This document shows, in pieces, positions 9,049 through 18,381 of a stretch of DNA of 64,000 nt. Location: assembly GCF_025685565.1 (NCBI RefSeq), contig NZ_JAGSYE010000002.1, forward strand, positions 1,116,001 to 1,180,000, written 5' to 3'. How positions within the stretch are numbered: position 1 is the stretch's first letter; each line of letters begins with the position of its first letter. The stretch is from Granulicella aggregans. Its GTDB lineage: Bacteria; Acidobacteriota; Terriglobia; Terriglobales; Acidobacteriaceae. A model generated the notes under the pieces. It saw nothing but the letters and a program-made list of their open reading frames with translations. It did no database searches and was not told the DNA's origin. Position numbers and translations under genes: made by a program.

Positions 9049-9564
9049 GGGTATCTCCTGCTTTCTTAGAAATTGATCGGTAGGCCTATCCACCCGCGAG
9101 ATGGCTAACAGAGGGTGAAGGTATCGCTGGATGAAAAAGCGTGGACGTGGCTTCACAGTAAGCGGGTTTGTACAGCTGGACGTTCGGGGCTTCCGTTACT
9201 TGTCTGGCCGATCCAGTGCCTCAAGCACCGCCTGAAAGCTCAACCGATCCGCCTGTTCCAGGCATTGGCCTGAGGCCGCCCGGAGCCAAGCGAATGTTTG
9301 CGGCAGATTCCTTCGTGAGCGAAGAGTCGTAGTGAGTGAGGCGTGCCTGGATGAGCGGACATGGATCAACCAGAAACTTGGATTGGCGGGCGTTGAACAG
9401 AGTCTTACCGAGCATTTGGAGGCTGCCAACGTCTTTCACTGTCTTTTCACCGTGCGAGTTGCGACAGGATAGGGATCACCTGGACGTCGCACGCTTCCTC
9501 TCCGTAGGTCACCGTTCTAGATCTGAAACCCCATTGTTTTCGGTCGGGTGAACTGTGAAAAACA
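9049..9564. other. Intergenic region between divergent genes
   Basis: About 515 bases between the divergent TonB receptor and acetyltransferase genes. Two overlapping minus-strand open frames (9196-9439) in different phases contain a protein-like stretch ending QAVLEALDRPDK, which might be a worn gene remnant, but I could not place it in a family. Confidence 0.3.
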
Positions 9565-10788
9565 TTGATTTGGCCGGGTCGCCCCAGCCAGAATCTGACG
9601 GTGACCCCCTCAAGTTCGTATAAACTTACGGAGAGTTCGCCCGCTCAATCCATAGGCACTCCGAGGCCGATCGGCTCCCGCCTGACGTCGCTCGACGTGC
9701 TGCGTGGCCTAACCGTAGCCTTCATGATCCTCGTCAACACTGCGGGAGACGGAGCGGTCTCGTATCCTCAGCTTCGGCACTCCGCATGGAACGGCTACAC
9801 GCTGACTGATCTAGTCTTCCCTGGCTTCCTCTTCATCATGGGCGTCTCCATGGCGCTGTCCTTCCAGGGCCGGTTGGCAAAGGGCACGCCCCCGGGAAGA
9901 ATTGCCCTTCAGGTGCTGAAACGCTCAGCGATGATGATCAGCTTCGGTCTGCTCTTGAACGCGCTTCCGGAGCTTCACCTGAGCACGCTGCGCTACATGG
10001 GAGTTCTCCAGCGGATTGGACTCTGCTATCTGATCTGCGGCTTGCCGCTTCTGTATCTCCGGAACTGGATGATCGTGGCACTCACGTTTGCCGCCACAAT
10101 CGGATACTGGCTCCTGATGACCCAGGTGGCCGTGCCAGGCTTTGGACTCCCAGGGATTGATATTCCGTTCCTCGACCCGCAAGGTAATCTGGCAAGCTTC
10201 CTTGACCGGCTACTGATTCCGCAGGGCCACTTCTATCATCGGGGTTTCTACGATCCAGAGGGAGTGCTCAGCACCCTCTCAGCGACCGCGACCGTCCTGT
10301 TGGGCTCACTTACTGGGATGTGGATACGGCGAACGGATCTCCCGGCGACGCGGCGGTTGTTCTCGCTAGCGCTTGCGGCTGCGGGAATGATCGGGCTTGG
10401 CCTAATTTGGGACCACAGCTTCCCAATCAATAAACGTCTCTGGACAAGTTCCTACGTGTTGTTTGCAGCAGGGATCTCGATGCTCCTGCTGGCGACCCTC
10501 ATCTGGATGATCGACGAGCGGGGGTGGCTGAAGAAGGGTCTGACACCCTGGCTGGTCTTCGGAACGAATGCCCTTACTGCCTACGTATTCTCGGAGCTTC
10601 TGGCGATCGCTATTGAAAACATCCCCATGGCGGGGGCCGGAACGCTGCAACGCTATCTCTATCTGTGCCTTCCGTTGTGGCTTGGATCAGCACCCCTACG
10701 TTCGTTGATCTGGTCGATCCTGTTTGTTGGAATCTGTTTCCTGCCGGTCTGGTTCTTGTATCGTCGCAGGATCTTTATCAAGTTGTAG
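9565..10788 (+). CDS. Heparan-alpha-glucosaminide N-acetyltransferase-like membrane protein (DUF5009 type)
   Basis: A polytopic protein of up to 407 residues. The N-terminal signature SLDVLRGLTVAFMILVN, followed by HSAWNGYTLTDLVFPGFLF, is characteristic of the HGSNAT/DUF5009 branch of membrane acyltransferases, which move acetyl groups from cytoplasmic acetyl-CoA to sugars on the other side of the membrane. About ten hydrophobic helices are visible, and the chain ends with the basic YRRRIFIKL tail. The start is uncertain: TTG at 9565 and GTG at 9601 are both in frame without a strong ribosome site. Its neighbours, a TonB receptor and a secreted glycosidase, suggest work on amino sugars or glycans. 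It converges on the glycosidase gene across a shared terminator. Confidence 0.8.
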   Translation: MIWPGRPSQNLTVTPSSSYKLTESSPAQSIGTPRPIGSRLTSLDVLRGLTVAFMILVNTAGDGAVSYPQLRHSAWNGYTLTDLVFPGFLFIMGVSMALSFQGRLAKGTPPGRIALQVLKRSAMMISFGLLLNALPELHLSTLRYMGVLQRIGLCYLICGLPLLYLRNWMIVALTFAATIGYWLLMTQVAVPGFGLPGIDIPFLDPQGNLASFLDRLLIPQGHFYHRGFYDPEGVLSTLSATATVLLGSLTGMWIRRTDLPATRRLFSLALAAAGMIGLGLIWDHSFPINKRLWTSSYVLFAAGISMLLLATLIWMIDERGWLKKGLTPWLVFGTNALTAYVFSELLAIAIENIPMAGAGTLQRYLYLCLPLWLGSAPLRSLIWSILFVGICFLPVWFLYRRRIFIKL

Positions 10789-10807
10789 AACGCGATGGAT
10801 AGCAAAC

Positions 10808-10839
10808 GAAAGAGGCCATCCGGCAGGATGGCCTCTTTC
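10808..10839. terminator. Bidirectional terminator, perfect 14-bp stem
   Basis: Bases 10808-10821 and 10826-10839 pair perfectly around the loop ggca. It is A-rich on the left flank and pyrimidine-rich on the right, as expected for a terminator shared by the two convergent genes. Confidence 0.8.
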
Positions 10840-10859
10840 ATTGCGACGAGCAACTCGGC

Positions 10860-13283
10860 CTACTCTGGCACCTGCCACGGATCGCTAAGCGGGGACATCT
10901 GCCCAGTCGACAGCAGATGCTCATAGCGGCGGCGGTACTCAGCCTCATAGGACGCCACGGTCCGGTCGAAGCTCATGGTCGAGTTCGAGCGATGCTTCCA
11001 GGCCAAACTCACATCCCGGGCGGTGGAAGGCAAATGGACCGTTCCGCCGCTGGCGGCTACCGGCTTGCCGTCAGCAGTCACCGTGATGCCTTCAAGGAAC
11101 CACGGAAGATGGAGCACCAGGTCGGTCGGCGGATGATCGAAGCTGCTCCGGATATGCATGACTGCTGTGTTCTCTGAAGAGGACTCAAGCTCGAATGCGA
11201 TGTCGCCAAAGTAGGTCGGAGCCTTGCTGACGCGTATCGTCTTGCCCTTGGCAATCCACCCCGGCGAGACAGCGGAGAGCAGATGCAGGCTGCCGCCTTC
11301 TTCACGCACCATCATGTTGCGGAGCAGGTTGCGATAGTCTGCGGCGAACCAGCCGTGAGGGGCGATGTTGCCCTCAAAATCACGCGATCCCCATGGGCGA
11401 ATCGCGTACTCGAATCCGCCGTGGGTGGAGCTCGTATGTAGCAGCTCGGCATAGAACTCGCGAATCGCCTGGTCCTGCTCGCCGCGCACAAGCTCAGTAA
11501 GAGTGTTCTTGATCGTCAGGTAGTGATGAAGAAAGATGCCGTCGTCGGGCTCGGCGTAGGTGGTAATTCCCTCTTGATAGCGGGCCTGCGTGCTCTTCAG
11601 CGTAGCGGTGACGCGAGGATCAAAGGGATCCAGCAGCGGCTCCGGAGTAACTCCCAGGAGATTGCCCCAGTCCGTTCCCTTCCAGCTACCCGCATCGAGG
11701 CTCGGAGGCAAAACTCCACCCTGCTCCTTCGATGCCTTGTCCAGCAACGAGAAGAATGTCCCGGAATAGTCGGCATACTCCTTCTCAAAGCGAGCTGCAT
11801 CTTCCGTGTGACCGAGTACGCTAGCAAGCTCGATCGCACAACGCAACCCATTGAGAGCGAGAAAGTTATAGCCGGTGAGATGGCCAGAGACATACTCATT
11901 GTCCCGCACGTCGCTCGCCGGCATGACGTGGAGTGGATCGTTCGCGCGGGCTTGGATTAGCCAATCCACCGCACGGACGATCCGCGGATAGATCTCGTTG
12001 GCTGCTGCGAGGTCATGCGTCCGTCGGAAGTGTTCGCCGAAGCTCCAGAGAGCTTCGCCCCAGCCATCGTACTGGCCGGGTTGCGACATGAAGTTGCCGT
12101 CCGGCAGTTGACGCGTCTCAAAGAAGCCAATCACCTGCGATCCGATGTCTTTGTAGCCGGTCGCGTCGTACATCCGGACGTAGTCGGCGGAGTCGCGCAG
12201 ATAAAACCGGTGGTATTGAAACTGGCTCGCCGTCTGGATGAACTTGCCGTCGACGATATTGCGCGATAACAGGTCGTAGACCAAACTCGCGTAGAACGTC
12301 TGGACGGGCTTGGACTCGGGCAACTCGATCTGCATGCCGCGACTGAGGATCGAGTGCCAGAACTTCACCACTTCGTCATGCGAACGGTCGAAATCCGCCG
12401 AGACGAGCTGTGCATTCTCCCTCGAACCCTCCTTCGTGGGCGTCAGCGGCATACGCAGATCGATCGTTCTGCTCTCTCCCGCCGCAAGCGGGATCGAATA
12501 GCTCGCGCTGCACACCGGCGTGATTGGCGTGAGATTGGGCTTGGGGTTCGACACCGTCTCGATGCGGTTGTAGTGCGAATTCAGTGTCATCGAGAGGCGC
12601 GGGGCAGGTTGCTGCGGATAGACGAACATCGTGCGGTCTTCGCGCAGACAGCTTCCATCGCCGATCCGATACTTCCAGTCGCCGCGAAAGGGTTCGCCGG
12701 GCTGCTGGTAATCGCCCGCGCGCTCTGCTGTAACTGGCCGACGGAAACGGTTGTCCGCCAAAGGATCCTGCGTGGTCTGCTCCGCCTGGTAGCGAAGTGC
12801 TGTCGTCAAAAAGGCGGCACCGGGCTTTGTCCCAGGGTTATGCATCGTAATGCGGATGAAGTTGACGATCTGCCCAGTTGCTTCCGTATCGGAGGCGGGA
12901 CTCTTTGGCACCTGTGCGGCAAAGGCGGTGAACCGGTACTCGATGCCCAGGTGCGTGACGGTGTAGCTGATCACAGGAAGATATCCCTCTTCGAGCGTCC
13001 TCACGCGCGCCGAAAGAGGCTGCTTCTCGGGCCCGACGAAGAACATCAGCTCGCCAAATCCGGTATAGAGATACCCCTCCGGAGAGATCTCCGTTGCCGC
13101 AGGCGCATTCATGACGCCAATGACGTCCGTCGGCTTGCTGAAGTAGGAGAAAGGCTGATCCGCTCGGTCGATCTCCGGCGTGACCATCTGGGCACCGGCA
13201 GCCACCGGCATCATGAGAGCGGGAAGGATAGCGAATGAGAGCAGCCAGAACTTCAGAGAAGCCGGTCCAGCGGAAAGGGGCAT
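10860..13283 (-). CDS. Secreted six-hairpin (alpha/alpha)6 glycoside hydrolase-like protein
   Basis: An 807-residue exported protein with AGGAG upstream of the ATG and a signal peptide ending near AAGAQM. The N-terminal third (to about residue 310) is beta-rich, resembling a supersandwich domain. The remainder has the alternating helices and aromatic patches of an (alpha/alpha)6 barrel, for example FYLRDSADYVRMYDATGY, QYDGWGEALWSFGEHF, ASDVRDNEYVSGHLTGYN and YAEPDDGIFLHHYLT. The layout fits MGH1/GH63- or GH78-like glycosidases. The acidic residues in SGHLTGYN and YAEPDDG regions are candidates for catalysis but are not proven. It is transcribed divergently from the winged-helix membrane protein at 13599, a possible regulator. 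The precise GH family and substrate are unknown. Confidence 0.65.
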   Translation of the reverse strand: MPLSAGPASLKFWLLSFAILPALMMPVAAGAQMVTPEIDRADQPFSYFSKPTDVIGVMNAPAATEISPEGYLYTGFGELMFFVGPEKQPLSARVRTLEEGYLPVISYTVTHLGIEYRFTAFAAQVPKSPASDTEATGQIVNFIRITMHNPGTKPGAAFLTTALRYQAEQTTQDPLADNRFRRPVTAERAGDYQQPGEPFRGDWKYRIGDGSCLREDRTMFVYPQQPAPRLSMTLNSHYNRIETVSNPKPNLTPITPVCSASYSIPLAAGESRTIDLRMPLTPTKEGSRENAQLVSADFDRSHDEVVKFWHSILSRGMQIELPESKPVQTFYASLVYDLLSRNIVDGKFIQTASQFQYHRFYLRDSADYVRMYDATGYKDIGSQVIGFFETRQLPDGNFMSQPGQYDGWGEALWSFGEHFRRTHDLAAANEIYPRIVRAVDWLIQARANDPLHVMPASDVRDNEYVSGHLTGYNFLALNGLRCAIELASVLGHTEDAARFEKEYADYSGTFFSLLDKASKEQGGVLPPSLDAGSWKGTDWGNLLGVTPEPLLDPFDPRVTATLKSTQARYQEGITTYAEPDDGIFLHHYLTIKNTLTELVRGEQDQAIREFYAELLHTSSTHGGFEYAIRPWGSRDFEGNIAPHGWFAADYRNLLRNMMVREEGGSLHLLSAVSPGWIAKGKTIRVSKAPTYFGDIAFELESSSENTAVMHIRSSFDHPPTDLVLHLPWFLEGITVTADGKPVAASGGTVHLPSTARDVSLAWKHRSNSTMSFDRTVASYEAEYRRRYEHLLSTGQMSPLSDPWQVPE

Positions 13284-13598
13284 GGAACTCCTGTGAGCAG
13301 AATCGTCAGATCATACATGAAAGCGGTGTGCGGAGAGGGGCTAGAGTAGCCTCGCACTCGGTGTGGAACGCCGCAACGTTTTTCACGGTTTCTCCTTTCG
13401 CATCGAACCAGACGCCCATCCCGGAACCTGTATTTCACAGTGAAGCACCTACACCAGGGGCAGCCACTTGCCCGCGCAGGGTCGGGCTGGTAGTTTGAAG
13501 GTACGCCTTCTAATCTTCTGGATCAGGAAACACGAGAAAGCTCCCGGCATTTCAGGAGTCCTCGGTCAACAGCCTCTACCCGGATCCGGGTCCTTGGA
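13284..13598. other. Divergent intergenic region between glycosidase and winged-helix gene
   Basis: 315 bases that should contain both promoters. No convincing operator palindrome was found by eye; short open frames here look spurious. Confidence 0.4.
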
Positions 13599-14876
13599 AT
13601 GAGCGCTCCCCTAATGACCGTTCCCGTCGACACAAACGACCCGCGATGGCAGTTGATGGAGAGGGTCTCGAGCTCTCCTATCCTCGAAAAATCAGCCAGG
13701 CTTCGCGCCTTCCTCAAATTCGTCTGCGAGATGGAACTGACAGGTCGCCGGCTAGAGATCAACGAGCAGCAGATCGGCATCGGAGTCTTCGGCCGTCCCC
13801 CCGCCTATAGTCCGGGCGAGGACAGCATCGTCCGTTCGCAGGCCCGACTGCTCCGCCAACGGCTGGAAGAGTACTTCCGCACCACGGGAAAGTTTGAGCC
13901 GGTACGGATCACGATCCCGAAGGGCAGCTATGTTCCGCTCTTCGAGCCAAATCCTGAACTCGCCGTACAAAAGCCCGCAGCGGATGGCGACGGGATCCCT
14001 GTCATCTCGCCGATCGCAGAGACAGGAGCCAGCCAGGCCCCATGGCGATTGCTCGCGGCACTGGGTGCAGGGGTTCTGATATTGATCTGTAGCTGGACCC
14101 TTCTGCGTCGCGGCCACGCATCAGCCGAAGATCCCTACGCCCGCTTCTGGAACACCATCTTCGATCCGCAACGCGGCCAGGTGATCGTTCCTGCAGACAG
14201 CACCCTGATTCTGATTGAAGAGATTACCGGGGAACAGGTCACACTCGAGAATTATCTGAATCGGGACTATCTCGCTAAGCCCTCCCAGACTACCGGCCTC
14301 AGCACGTCCGATCTCGCCGGCTCGAACTACACCAGCATGGCGGATCTGAACCTCGTCGCCCGCCTCGTGCGCATACCGGACGTCAAGCAGATGAAGGCCG
14401 AGATCCGCTATGCGCGTGACTTGAGCATCAGCGAAGCCAAGGAAAAGAACCTCGTCCTGATCGGTGGCCCGCGAGCGAACCCTTGGGTGGAGCTCTTCGC
14501 CAGCCGGATGAACTTCTATGTCGACTTCGACTGGAAGCGGCACAAGAATTCGGTGGTCAATAAACACCCGCAGGCAGGCGAAGAGACGCTCTTTGTCGAA
14601 GACGCTACCGCTCAAAATAACGAGGTCTACGGACTGATCGCCTTCCAGCCCAGCCTGGATGGAGAAGGCAATGCCCTCCTCGTAGCAGGCACCAGCAGCC
14701 CGGCAACGCAGACCGCTGCTGACTTTCTGCTGAGCGACCGGGGCTTCAAGGACTATCTTTCAAAGATCAAACGGCCTGACGGCAGCATTCCGCACTTCGA
14801 GTTGTTGCTGCAGGCTAAAAACCTTCGCGGAAACGCGCCTCAATCCAACATCATTGCCTCGCGAATCGATCCGTAG
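13599..14876 (+). CDS. Membrane-anchored winged-helix DNA-binding protein with extracytoplasmic domain
   Basis: A 425-residue protein of a type common in Acidobacteria. Residues about 27-115 (SSPILEKSARLRAFLKFVCE through PKGSYVPLFE) match the N-terminal winged-helix domain often fused to TPR or TolB-like domains; the LRRQRLEEYF-type helix here reads LLRQRLEEYF. A single membrane helix lies at about 149-170, and residues 180-425 form a globular domain that would be extracytoplasmic, with the late motif RPDGSIPHFE. The topology is that of a one-component ToxR/CadC-like sensor: DNA-binding inside, sensing outside. It lies divergent to the glycosidase gene, a plausible target. A broken paralogue of its C-terminus lies 150 bases downstream. 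Confidence 0.6.
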   Translation: MSAPLMTVPVDTNDPRWQLMERVSSSPILEKSARLRAFLKFVCEMELTGRRLEINEQQIGIGVFGRPPAYSPGEDSIVRSQARLLRQRLEEYFRTTGKFEPVRITIPKGSYVPLFEPNPELAVQKPAADGDGIPVISPIAETGASQAPWRLLAALGAGVLILICSWTLLRRGHASAEDPYARFWNTIFDPQRGQVIVPADSTLILIEEITGEQVTLENYLNRDYLAKPSQTTGLSTSDLAGSNYTSMADLNLVARLVRIPDVKQMKAEIRYARDLSISEAKEKNLVLIGGPRANPWVELFASRMNFYVDFDWKRHKNSVVNKHPQAGEETLFVEDATAQNNEVYGLIAFQPSLDGEGNALLVAGTSSPATQTAADFLLSDRGFKDYLSKIKRPDGSIPHFELLLQAKNLRGNAPQSNIIASRIDP

Positions 14877-15020
14877 CTCATTCCGGGCTCAAACTGATTC
14901 TGGAGCTGCCATCACGAGCTGAAACGAGAAACGACACCCCTCTTCTTGCCCAGCTGAGTAATCCGCCTCTCGATCGCCGGGGCCGGCCGCTTCCCGATCT
15001 AGTCATCCCCTAGAAAGAAT

Positions 15021-15239
15021 TTGCGGAGGTGGGCATCGGCTTCATCTCGCGAGCCGCTGGGATTCGTTCTGGGCGATGCACAGCTATTGCCGTTCTTAGA
15101 TCGGATACGGTGCCCTGACGGAACGCTGCCCTACTTCGAGGGCTCCTCGAAACGCGCAATATTAGCGCGAGCGCCGGTCAGAGCGAAATCATCGCCTGGC
15201 GCACAAGAATCGCACGCCTCGTTCGTTCCTTGTCTGTAA
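15021..15239 (+). pseudogene. Remnant of a paralogue of the winged-helix membrane protein (C-terminus)
   Basis: From about 15060 the frame reads FVLGDAQLLPFLDRIRCPDG followed by TLPYFE, matching the C-terminal FLLSDRGFKDYLSKIKRPDG and SIPHFE of the gene at 13599-14876. After TLPYFE (about 15140) the similarity continues only in the next reading phase as LLETRNISASAGQSEIIAWR, against LLQAKNLRGNAPQSNIIASR in the intact protein, so one base has been lost. The N-terminal three-quarters is absent or unrecognisable in the 14877-15020 stretch. This is a decayed tandem duplicate or relative, not a functional gene. Confidence 0.7.
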
Positions 15240-15415
15240 GGCTCACTGCAGTGCCCACTGAAGCCTGTAAAGAAATGCGCGCAGCTGATGAGCGCTCCGT
15301 TTGCGGGACTTACCTGGATACGGGATCGGTAAGTGCGATCCGTTTGCAGGGCGGTCACTGCGTAACTTGTGGGTGGTCACCCTGGCTGTCCGGGGTTGCG
15401 CTGCTCGGCCTCTGC

Positions 15416-17050
15416 TCAGGCGGGTTTCATCATGTACTTGCTTAGGACGTCAACGAGGCCCTGGTTGGGAAGGCATTGTTTGGCGGAGAAGGAGGCGAGG
15501 GTATGGTCTAGGTCGTTCTCGGACATTCCTTTGAACAGGCTTGCGTAGAGCGGCTGCATCAGCGATCCGGTGTAGAAGCAGAGCATGGTCTGCTTGACGC
15601 AACGGATGTTGAGGCGGGAGTCGAGCCCTGGGTCGGCGACGACCTGGAGGATCTGGTCGGCGAGCTGCCCGGTGGCGTCCTTGACCGGGGTTGAGGGGAG
15701 CCACGACATCCAGTCGTCGGTACCGAGTGCGGTTTTCTTACGCACAAGGTCGCTTATGCGCTGCATGTAGGGCGAGGCAGGGTCGAGGGTGAGCATACCC
15801 ATCACGCCAACGTCTTTGTAGTTCCATGTGGTCCAGTGTGCATTGTGTTGTTCGAAGATGCCGATCTGGTCGTCAAGGGCGCGGAGGCGGTCTGGGGCTT
15901 CGTCGGGCGGGCCGTTGAAGACGGAGCCAAACTCGCCGACCCAGAGGGGAACGTTGTGCTGCCGGGTGAAGAGGGTGCCTTCGGCTTCGAGGAAGGCCCG
16001 CTCCTGTTTGGGGAGGTCCCAGTGTTCGCCGGCGTTATTGGCGGAGGCGGAGCGAGGATGAATCGTACCGGGGTACTGGCCGGGTCCGAAGCCAGGGACA
16101 GTGTAGTTGTGCGATGTGTAGGCGATGTTGTCGTCGTGGGGCTTATCAAGGCCTGCGAAGAGTTTGGCATAGCTATCGCCTTCAAGAAAGAGGATATGCT
16201 TTGTGTCGATCTTGCGGATGGCGTCAACGACGCGGCGGTAGAGGGAGTTCATGCGGTCGTAGGCGGGCTTGTAGTTGGCGTAGATGTTCCAGGGGTAATC
16301 GCCCCATTCGTTGTTGGAGCAGGGCTCGTTGAGGAGATCGTAGCCGGCTACAACGGAGCGGCTCTTATAGCGGTGTGAGAACTCCTGCCAGAGGGCAATG
16401 TAGCGATCCTGGTAGTGAGGATTGGTCCAGAAGAGGCTGATGCGGGATGCGTTGTCGGAGTGCCAGTGAACGTTCTGCCAACCCTGGGCGGAGTGCAGGT
16501 CGAGGATGACGTAGAGGCCATGTTTCTCGCACCGAGCCAGGAGGTGGTCGAGGCGCTGAAAGCCGGCCTCCTTGTATTTGAAGGGAGTGGCGTCGTCCTC
16601 GAAATGGCGGTAGTTCAGGGGGATGCGGACGACGTTGGCGCCGGCTTTGCGAAGGAAGAGGACGTCGTCTTCATTGAAGAAGTGGTCGAGGAGGCGATCG
16701 AAGAAGAACTGTGCCTTGGCGGCGCCGAGGACCTCCGCCATCTGCGAGCGAAGAGTATGTTCAGCACCGGGGTGACCATTAATGAAGTCTTCCATGTTCA
16801 TCCATCCGCCGGCGCAGGTGCCGCGAAGGCGGAACTTGTTGCCTTTGGTATCGACGATGTGAGGACCACTAACGTGGAGGAACTCCATGGCGGTGTCCAC
16901 GTGATAGCTTTCGGCTGATGCCGGGGTGTTGGGTTCTTGAGCGGCGGCAGGGGCTACTTTGCCGGTGAGAGCTGCTGCACTGGGTAAGCCAGCCAGCTTG
17001 AGGAAGTCGCGGCGTGGCTGTGTGTCGGTAGATCTCTTCAAAGTGGTCAC
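15416..17050 (-). CDS. Secreted GH5-family glycoside hydrolase (Tat signal)
   Basis: A 544-residue enzyme starting at GTG 17050. The N-terminus carries a twin-arginine signal (QPRRDFLKLAGLPSAAALTG). The body is a GH5-type (beta/alpha)8 barrel: RLRGTCAGGWMNMEDF near residue 75, NVVRIPLNYRHF near 140, LYVILDLHSAQG near 180, the acid/base glutamate in DLLNEP (Glu242), HNYTVPG near 315 and the nucleophile glutamate in WVGEFG (Glu373). Both catalytic glutamates are kept. The C-terminal 120 residues are helical and not part of the barrel. It is likely an endo-acting beta-glycanase or exo-beta-glucosidase on plant or fungal polysaccharide; specificity is unknown. It stands alone on its strand. Confidence 0.85.
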   Translation of the reverse strand: MTTLKRSTDTQPRRDFLKLAGLPSAAALTGKVAPAAAQEPNTPASAESYHVDTAMEFLHVSGPHIVDTKGNKFRLRGTCAGGWMNMEDFINGHPGAEHTLRSQMAEVLGAAKAQFFFDRLLDHFFNEDDVLFLRKAGANVVRIPLNYRHFEDDATPFKYKEAGFQRLDHLLARCEKHGLYVILDLHSAQGWQNVHWHSDNASRISLFWTNPHYQDRYIALWQEFSHRYKSRSVVAGYDLLNEPCSNNEWGDYPWNIYANYKPAYDRMNSLYRRVVDAIRKIDTKHILFLEGDSYAKLFAGLDKPHDDNIAYTSHNYTVPGFGPGQYPGTIHPRSASANNAGEHWDLPKQERAFLEAEGTLFTRQHNVPLWVGEFGSVFNGPPDEAPDRLRALDDQIGIFEQHNAHWTTWNYKDVGVMGMLTLDPASPYMQRISDLVRKKTALGTDDWMSWLPSTPVKDATGQLADQILQVVADPGLDSRLNIRCVKQTMLCFYTGSLMQPLYASLFKGMSENDLDHTLASFSAKQCLPNQGLVDVLSKYMMKPA

Positions 17051-17205
17051 CCTGCGAGAAAGCTTGGATCAGGAAAGATTCCATCCGCAGCCATAGTACT
17101 GGCCCCTTTGCTGACCCGTCGAGCAGAGCGCGTTGCTGGAGTTGGGCGGTGTTTTACGCTGGAGAGAGGAGCGTTTGTGGTGCTGGCGTGCAATCGTTGT
17201 CCACA

Positions 17206-17379
17206 ATCTCCCGCTATCCGATGTGTGAGCGCGAGCGCTTGCTGCAGATCTGAGATTGCAGCCTGAGGCTGCCCTTGAAGCAACTCGGCGAATCCAAGCG
17301 AACCGTGCACATTCATCAAGACTTCGGGCTCATCCGAGCCTTCCATTAATTTGAAGACCTCCCGGTACAGAGCGGTCGG
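17206..17379 (-). pseudogene. Fragment of a TPR-containing protein
   Basis: On the minus strand this stretch reads TALYREVFKLMEGSDEPEVL, then MNVHGSLGFAELLQGQPQAA, then ISDLQQALALTHRIAGD. It has the 34-residue helical-pair pattern of a tetratricopeptide repeat, such as in CHAT or kinase-associated TPR proteins. No start, no partner repeats and no continuing domain are visible on either side. At its upstream end it runs directly into a coding fragment on the opposite strand. I read it as a gene scrap left by rearrangement. Confidence 0.45.
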
Positions 17380-17839
17380 CGCTTCCAATCCTGCGCTCAC
17401 CGATACAGTATCTGGATTCATCGATGGCGACACCGCTTCCGCGGTCAGCGGCACAGCCGCCCTGACGACAACCGCCACCACAGCATCGCCAGAGGGAAAG
17501 TATCCAATTACCTTCTCTAGCGAAGTCCTGGCAGCGGCCAACTACAGTTTCAACTATGTGACCGGCATCCTCACGGTCACTCCAGCATCTTGCGAGACCT
17601 TCAACTATTCGAGCGGGTTCATAGCATCGGGGCTGTCGCTGAATGGCGGAGCCACGATAGCCGGTAACGCTCTCGAACTCACTGACGGAAGGCTCTTCGA
17701 AGCGCGCAGCGCATTCTTCTCGACGGCCCTGCCAACCGTCGGCTTCACCACGGACTTCACCTTCCAGATAAACGACCCAGTGGCTGATGGAATGGCCTTT
17801 GTCATCCAGTCCAATAGTTCCCAGGAACGTCGGTCATGA
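17366..17839 (+). pseudogene. Fragment of an MBG-domain / L-type lectin surface protein
   Basis: The plus-strand frame reads GASNPALTDTVSGFIDGDTA and YPITFSSEVLAAANYSFNYV, typical of an MBG (bacterial Ig-like) repeat. It continues into FNYSSGFIASGLSLNGGATI, FTTDFTFQINDPVADGMAFV and IQSNS, the N-terminal half of a legume-type (L-type) lectin domain. Such proteins in Acidobacteria are over 1000 residues, with signal peptides and many repeats. Here both the N-terminus and the second half of the lectin are missing, and the frame ends at 17839 in an unrelated tail. No ribosome site precedes the first ATG. It is a truncated internal fragment. Confidence 0.7.
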
Positions 17840-17913
17840 ATGCCCCCAACTACCGGATCTCGAAGAATGGTGGCGAGCGTTCGACCGTGAAGAGATCCCG
17901 GCATTCGACGTCC

Positions 17914-18381
17914 TTATGCGTCGAGCCCTTCGACCCGTTTCGCTAATAACGCATCGACGGAGAAGAGGCCGGCGCCGAAGATGAGAACCATTACGGACGC
18001 AAAGAGGAACGTGTAGGGATCCGCCACATAGAACTTGCCCGGATCGGAGAAGATGGAGACCAGCGCGTCGTGATCGGCGGTCCAGTAAGCGACCAGCATA
18101 TTTGTAGCGAGCAGAAGCGCCACGAGCCGGGTACCAAGGCCGAAGATCAGGAGGATGCCGCCGACGAACTCCAGGCCGGACACAAAGTGAGCGTTGAAGG
18201 CAGCGAAGGGGATATTGAGAGTGGTGAAGAAAGCCGTTATCTTTTCGATGCTGTGCAGCTTTCCCCAACCGGTCTGCACGAACTGCCAACCCCAGTAGAG
18301 TCTAACCGCGAGGAGCATGGGTGACTGAAGATAGGAAGCGGCCGTCGAAAAGCGGCTATAGATGCGGAGCATGGCTGTCAT
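17914..18381 (-). CDS. DoxX-family membrane protein
   Basis: A 155-residue protein with four predicted membrane helices. The ATG at 18381 is preceded by AGGAAA; the longer frame upstream is polar and unlikely. The sequence begins MTAMLRIYSRF, and the segments LAVRLYWGWQFVQTGWGKL, FVSGLEFVGGILLIFGLGTR and PYTFLFASVMVLIFGAGLFS are typical of DoxX/DoxD proteins. Family members are linked to thiol/sulfur redox and appear as the fourth gene (HvfD/BufD) in some MNIO-bufferin clusters. A bufferin operon lies 1.4 kb away in the opposite orientation, so a functional link is possible but is inference. Confidence 0.8.
   Translation of the reverse strand: MTAMLRIYSRFSTAASYLQSPMLLAVRLYWGWQFVQTGWGKLHSIEKITAFFTTLNIPFAAFNAHFVSGLEFVGGILLIFGLGTRLVALLLATNMLVAYWTADHDALVSIFSDPGKFYVADPYTFLFASVMVLIFGAGLFSVDALLAKRVEGLDA

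Noticed and set aside
12354..13238. 294-codon plus-strand open frame
   Set aside because: It is antisense to the well-supported glycosidase, is Arg-rich with no family resemblance, and has no ribosome site.
17787..17984. 65-codon plus-strand frame with a protein-like stretch (LPDLEEWWRAFDREEIPAFD)
   Set aside because: It runs antisense into the DoxX gene and has no start signal; possibly another scrap of the rearrangement, but too weak to call.
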